In this document: positions 58,162-64,000 of the stretch, in pieces
Layout: each line of letters begins with the position of its first letter
How positions within the stretch are numbered: position 1 is the stretch's first letter
Assembly: GCF_030936135.1 (NCBI RefSeq)
Contig: NC_082595.1
Location: forward strand, 85,054,451 to 85,118,450
Source: Gavia stellata
Taxonomy: Eukaryota; Chordata; Aves; Gaviiformes; Gaviidae
Direction: 5' to 3'
DNA length: 64,000 bases
Program-made: the position numbers and the translations under genes
Notes under the pieces: model-generated
The model's database searches: none
What the model saw: the letters and a program-made list of their open reading frames with translations, nothing else
What the model was told of the DNA's origin: nothing

Positions 58162-61100
58162 AAAAGAAATTAAACTCCTTAGGCATTTCAAATATTAAGA
58201 TAGTGGGAAACAGTTTCATACACATTTGAGCCTTGAAGGCTACTCCTTTCTGAGCACATATTCCCTAAGCAGGTTACAAGTGTCTTCTCTGTATTGGAAT
58301 TACAATGAGGGGGAGGTAATTTTATTTTAAAAGCAAACACATTTCACCCATTCACACCACATACTCAAAAGCACAAAGACACAGGTCCAAATGGTCTGTT
58401 CAGCATTCAGTTGCAAAGATATGCATCCAGGAAGCCTGGTCAGGATTCCATGCGGTGATATGGAGGACAAAGGACCCTGGCTATGAACAAGTACTTAGAT
58501 CTTCTCTATTCTTCCTAGCTTTGCAGCCATATGCTCCTTCTGCATATTTCTGATCTTTTGTCTCTTTCCATGCTACCCCTTCTCTGTGAGTCACTAAAGG
58601 TTACTGATTATTTTTGTCTTCTCCTTAGGATGTCTTAAGGCTTTAGCCCTGTTCTTTGTCTTCTACATTCTTTTAATGGTTCAAGCCTTGGTTTTAATTT
58701 GTGTGAATGCTGTCCCTTGCTTTCCTGATCTGACTGCCTTCAGAAACTTCATGCAGATGGTCTGTGACCTCAATGACCTGCTAGTCTAGGTAGTATCAAC
58801 ACCATTTGAATTACATGCCTTCATATGCCTCCTTTTTTTCATTCTGTCTGGTGCTTCCACACATGTGCACGTATGTGTGTATATTCCCATTCACTCTCCA
58901 TTCATATAAATTTTAAGATTTCTACTACAAGCTTCTGGTAGATAGCAGAATGTTGGCACAAACATGAAAAAGCAAACAGAGAAGAAAAATTAAAATCAGC
59001 AACCCAAACTAAGCACATAGGTTGTAAGTTTTTTTTAAACAAGACATACAAAACAATGTCTGGAGCTCCATCCACACTCACTGTGACAAGTCTTTAGTTT
59101 TTAAAAGCAAAAAAAGAAGCATTATGTCCATATAATCTGAAAAAAAAAAACCCTGTATCACGCTACAATATTATCACATGCCAACTAAATAGTCAGTATA
59201 ATGAACATGAAATAGGATGAGTAAGTCTACATACACCAAACAAAAATATTCCTAGTGACTAACTTACATCCATGGTCCCATGTGTACATATCTTCAGTGA
59301 GAGGCAAAGTTAACTAGAATCTCCACATGCCATAAGAAGTTTCCCATCCAAATTCTGAAAGTTATTATCTAACCTCAAAGTAAATAAACCAAAACCAAAG
59401 ACAGTTTAAGTTTTTGGTAGTGAGGGGGGTAGTTGTTGGGGTGATGTGGCTTTTTTTTCTTTTTTTTTTTTTTGTTTTGTTTTTGTTTTTTTTAAGTCTG
59501 TACATGCAATGCCATCAACATTGTACGACAGAGGTTTTGACTAAACTGCAATATTGCTGCCAGATACCACAGACCTGTTTTATACTCCAAAGGTATTCTT
59601 TATTTGTTAGAAAGTTGAGTTTTCCAGGTAGAAGAAGGACTTACGATAGTCAGCAGACTAAATTCTTTAAGAGGTGCAGTACTATATCCACCATCTCTGC
59701 CATATATTTGACAGTGTCCTCAAGATCTTATCAACCAAACAACTAGGGCAGGCTAGGGAGATTTATTGCCTCATGAGAAGTAGTGGAAAGAACAGCAGCA
59801 GGCAATTCTCTCTGCTGTCCTTACTGCATCTCATTCTTTACATTCTTCCACCTTTCAAGGCTGTAAAGCTGTTCAGCAGGCCAGGCATAAACAGTTCTCA
59901 TTGTCTCACTGGGGAGGAAGAGGGATGAGATCTTGGATAGATGACAAAAGTTTGTATGAATCAAGCTGCAGGCCTCAAATTACCCTAAAGGAGTTCTTAA
60001 CTTTTTATGATTAAATAAAGAGAACATGGTTTTCTAAACGAAATCTAAAAAAAATCATGACAGATTTGCTTTTGTAGAAACTGACCTCTATAAACTTATA
60101 AGAAATTAAATCTTTAATAAACAACAGGGGTTAACAAGTAACAGTTCAAAGACACACTCAGACCATCTGACTGACCAATCAGTTCACTAATGGGTTTTGA
60201 AATGTTCAACTCTGATCCTAACAGCCGTAGCTTCTTCAAATACAGAGATTTTCCTTATTTTTGTTTAGATATTCCCTGCCTTCAGCAACTAGGAAATTAA
60301 GAGCTGAAAAGCTGAGTAACTTGCTTTCAAGCCTAGGAAGTTCTAGTGACCAGAACAGTAAATTCAATTTAACACAAGTAATACTCATTTAAATGTTGTT
60401 TGCATACATGAAGCGTTCTTTTTTCCTTCCAAATTCTGTGCCTCTTACTACACAATTTTAATGTACTATTTTTTGGGTTGCATTCCAATTTGAACACAAA
60501 TGCAAAACGGTAATTCTTTAAAATGACTCCTCAAAGATACACACCCTTATTTTCCACAAAAATAAAATGGGGAGGAAAAAAAACAAACAAACCACCACAC
60601 CATCTGCCTATATACACTCCTGAATAATAATGCAAGTCCCAAACGTAGCATTTATTTAGGCTAGTTTGTGTTTCATTGGTTGGAAGTTTAACCTTTAGAT
60701 GAAGATTAAAAAAAAATATACTGAAATTAAGAGTGTAAGAACCTCAATCCTGGGTCTGATCAAGAACTAATATGTGCTACAGAAGATTTTCAGAAAGTGT
60801 AAGAATTGGGGAAAACAGTATAAACCTATCCCAAGTATATACACTCAGCAAGTGCTTAAGTCAATATATGAGAAGCCTTGATTAAAAGCCATCATTAAAT
60901 GTCACAACACTGGTTTAGATCCATGCCAGCTGAGTGCCATTACATAGAAAATACTCCAAACACTACTTCTAAAGAGACAGTGACTTCAGCCTGGGCTCAC
61001 CCTGACAGCAGTGCTCCTCTCTGCCGAAAGGTGTTGATACCAAAATCAAAGTGGAAGTTCAAAAGCCTCTTTATTCAGTGGCCCAGGTTAAAAAACATCC

Positions 61101-64000
61101 TCATGGAGGGAGACTGAGTCTAGGACTACTCTCCCCTTTAAAAGTTCACAGACACCTTCTGAGAATTTCATGCAAGCCATAGCTTCAGATGGACTTCCTA
61201 TATTTTAAATCTTGATTGGAAAAGTGGTGCCGGGTGAAATAAGTCCTTTTTCCAGCAAGAGAGAGCAGGTATTGCTAGCAAACTTTCCAAATTAATACTC
61301 CAGTACCACATGGAGGGAAAGTTCCCAACAGCAGGAATTTAGCTTTTGCTCTGTTGTTTCACTGCCACACAGCATCAGCCCCAAACCGAAAGTTAAGAGA
61401 AGTTTAATTACTTTATTTTTTCCAACTGGTAAAACTAAATAGTAACATAATGCAAAGATAGTGCCAACCCTGAGGATTCCATCACTGTAGGAGAGTTAAG
61501 AAGCCGAGGACAAGTTTGCTTCATCCAACTCTTTATCTCCCCACAAGATGAACACCACCAGCTAAAAAGTATCTTGGCACACAAGAGCGTGAGATTACAG
61601 TAGAAACAACATGGACAAGCACGCAACAAACAGCTGAAAGTTGTGGCCTCTCTAGCTGACTATACTGGCATACTTGGCACCCAGAAAGCCATGAATGCTC
61701 AGTACTAAGATATGCTCAGTCTTCACATCTTATAAGCAGATGCTTTGCATTCAGAAAACCCAAACAACCCCCGCCCCCCTCCATTTCTCAATTACTGCTC
61801 TAAACAATCTTTGAAAGCCACTCTTCTAACCAACCAAGAGCCACTCCACTGAGCAATAAACCAATGACTAAATCACAGCTATTTCGGTTACTAGAAGAAT
61901 TTCTAGCTTTCAACTGATAGAAAATTATCTTTTGAGTTTCCAGGCAGCTGTGGTGTCTGCTGTTATTCATAGCTTTGGTTGAAAGCATCAGCATTAAATC
62001 AACAAAACTGCAATTTCACTATGCTATGCAAAATACCAATTGTAACAGTTAATAGAATCAAATCTGTTTAACTGGTGGCTGATAAAGATGGAGCCTCATA
62101 TTCATCTCCAAGGACAGTTTCTTCTCACGGCGTTCTGTGAAGCTCATTTTTACTGCCTCCAGAAGTTTTATCAGAAAGTCCTAAACTGTGGTCTCACTTT
62201 CTTCCCCTCCCTCATTTCAATCAATCTTGGGGAATCAGGCCTAGCTAACAAGTCCACTGACACATCATGTAAGATTTTTGGTTTGTTCAGTTTTTAGCTT
62301 TACATGCATTCAGACCAAATAGCCAGGTTACTTAAACAGCACAATTAATCTTTTGCATAATTAGACACACACTAGCATACAGAAAGCATGAAACTAGCTT
62401 TCAACATATGTGACCACAGACTTAACGTATCTGACAAAATAATTATACAAGTATAATTGTGTATACACGTGTAAACATACTTATTAATTATCTTAGAACA
62501 AGCTTACATTAAAATAAAACATCTGCAAAAGTTGTACTATTTGTGCTCTAAATCTTTGTCCCAGCAGATTTCCAACTTTAAGACTGCCAAGTAACTGACT
62601 AACGTTGTGGACCAACATGCACTTAGCAAGTTTTGATTTCTGTAACGTAGCAAATACAAAAATCCAAGTGCTTGGCTGACTTGGATTAGGAAGAAAAATC
62701 AAAGTCCTGCTTCAGAGATGCTTCATAACACCTCTACAATTCTATTCTGTTCCTGCTATGATGGAACTGAAAGCCAGAGATACAAATACTCGAGTCTGTA
62801 TATGTAGTATTTAACATCTCGGGGGGAAAGGAAACAAAACATTCTAGTAGTAACTATCATGTTTCAGCAAAGCACTTGATTTTGGTATATCCCACGGCCA
62901 AGTGTTCTTCAGATATCATTTTTATTGGAAAACAACAATTACAAGGAAACCCAAAAACTCTACGTGTTCCTTAAGACCTCCGTAGGAACTCAAAGAACTG
63001 CAATTGTTTTTAAGACATAAATTTTTGTAATCTCATCGGTTCCCAAAATAGGCCATAAATCCCCTTCAGGTTTGAAATAAAGACAAATATTCACTTGCAA
63101 GAAAGTAAGTGGCTGCTCCAACTCTTCCAGGACAGAAAGGGGCTGTTTCTTTTGTTACAAAGTGCAGCCAAAACATTGTAAAAAGGAAAAGTTGCAAAGT
63201 GTATGAAGTATGTTTGGTTTTCCTGGATCTCAAATTGAAATAAATTTAGAGCTCATTATTGAATAAGCCAGGGCCTATGGAAGTATGTTTTTCCTTTGAA
63301 TTCAGACTTTTTAAATAAAAATCACCAATAGTGAAGAAAACTGGGCATAAATGTAACACTGCATCAGAAAATGAAAGTAATTTTTAAATACATAGATCTT
63401 AAATTTTCTAGTTGAGTTCTATTTTGAGTACATAATCTTTATATGTACTTAACAAATGTTTACAGAAAATAAACACAAATACCCTCCTTAACAGTGTTTG
63501 CCACTGTAACACGACAGAGGAGTCAGGATGTATTTAAACACTTTATAAAATTATATATTATTTTGAGGTCCCACATGGAGTAACAAAGGTAAGAAGAGCC
63601 CCTGCCTAGGAAAGCCACCAACTTTATCAGGAATAACTTACATATTTTAAAAGAGCAGCATAATGATGAGCCTCATCTTTAAAGAAATTAGTCAGAAAAA
63701 AATGAGTGGATTGATACTATTAAAAAAACCCAACAAACAAAACAATTCAGGATTCCAATGCTTTCAGTGCAGACTGTAGCAACTTGAATAATCTGTCTAC
63801 TTAAGTCCTATAGACCCCATTAAACCTGTGAATATCTTCGCTCTTGCCTTGCCCTTCCCAAGGAAACAGAATGGGGGCCAGACCATCCTATCCTAAGAAA
63901 TTAAGCCATGAGGAACAATGGCTTGCATTGCAGAGTTAATTGTATTTTTCTGCTGGTATGTAAAACTTAGAATGTAATGATTTTAAGTGGACAAAATATG

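Larger units (their letters stand above)
55883..64000 (-). other. ZNF451 intron upstream of the second coding exon
   Basis: Apart from the LTR and nested CR1 at 56398-58161, this is AT-rich sequence with T and A runs (for example about 59452-59492). I searched by eye for the expected first coding exon ending in a DDIQFVS-like first SIM and found none, so the start codon and promoter probably lie past 64000. Confidence 0.75.

Noticed and set aside
55883..64000. Search for the first coding exon and promoter of ZNF451
   Set aside because: No in-frame exon with a start codon and a DDIQFVS-like end was found on the - strand, and there is no CpG-rich region. It is probably outside the window.

Overview
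This is nuclear DNA from a bird. It holds CR1 LINE fragments with the usual 3' end (repeats related to GATTCTGT), ERVL-type solo LTRs with 5-bp target duplications, moderate introns, and a CpG-island promoter. Gene order and orientation match the amniote RAB23 - BAG2 - ZNF451 block (human 6p11-p12), read here in reverse. A neoavian bird is likely, but I cannot name the species.

Layout. (1) 1-2771: the last three coding exons of RAB23 (+ strand), with its 5' part off the left edge. (2) 2772-9409: the RAB23 3' UTR and a convergent intergenic region, with a poly(A) tract and one unexplained exon-like block at 6675-6868. (3) 9410-17394: the complete three-exon BAG2 gene (- strand), with its start inside a strong CpG island at about 16.7-18.06 kb. 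(4) 18.06-24.5 kb: intergenic, with no gene recognised. (5) 24518-55882: thirteen coding exons of ZNF451 (- strand). They splice in perfect phase into 3138 nt (1045 codons plus stop). Only the first coding exon, carrying the start codon, is missing, and it probably lies beyond 64000. (6) 55883-64000: the first ZNF451 intron, containing an LTR split by a nested CR1.

The three genes do not form an operon. RAB23 is a ciliary/Hedgehog-related small GTPase, BAG2 an Hsp70/CHIP co-chaperone, and ZNF451 a SUMO2/3-specific E3/E4 ligase. RAB23 and BAG2 converge tail to tail, and ZNF451 reads in the same direction as BAG2 from further upstream.

Mobile elements are all in non-coding sequence. They are three LTRs (27285-28420 with a perfect CTCTG duplication; 50530-51081 with a near-perfect one; 56398-58161 split by a CR1) and four CR1 copies (31178-31935, 51854-52273, 53781-53912, 56633-57836).

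I found no previously undescribed system. The points most worth a second look are a GC-AG intron in ZNF451, two consecutive 3' exons that each encode a UIM-like KRSLEE motif, the nested CR1-in-LTR insertion, and the unassigned exon-like block between RAB23 and BAG2.
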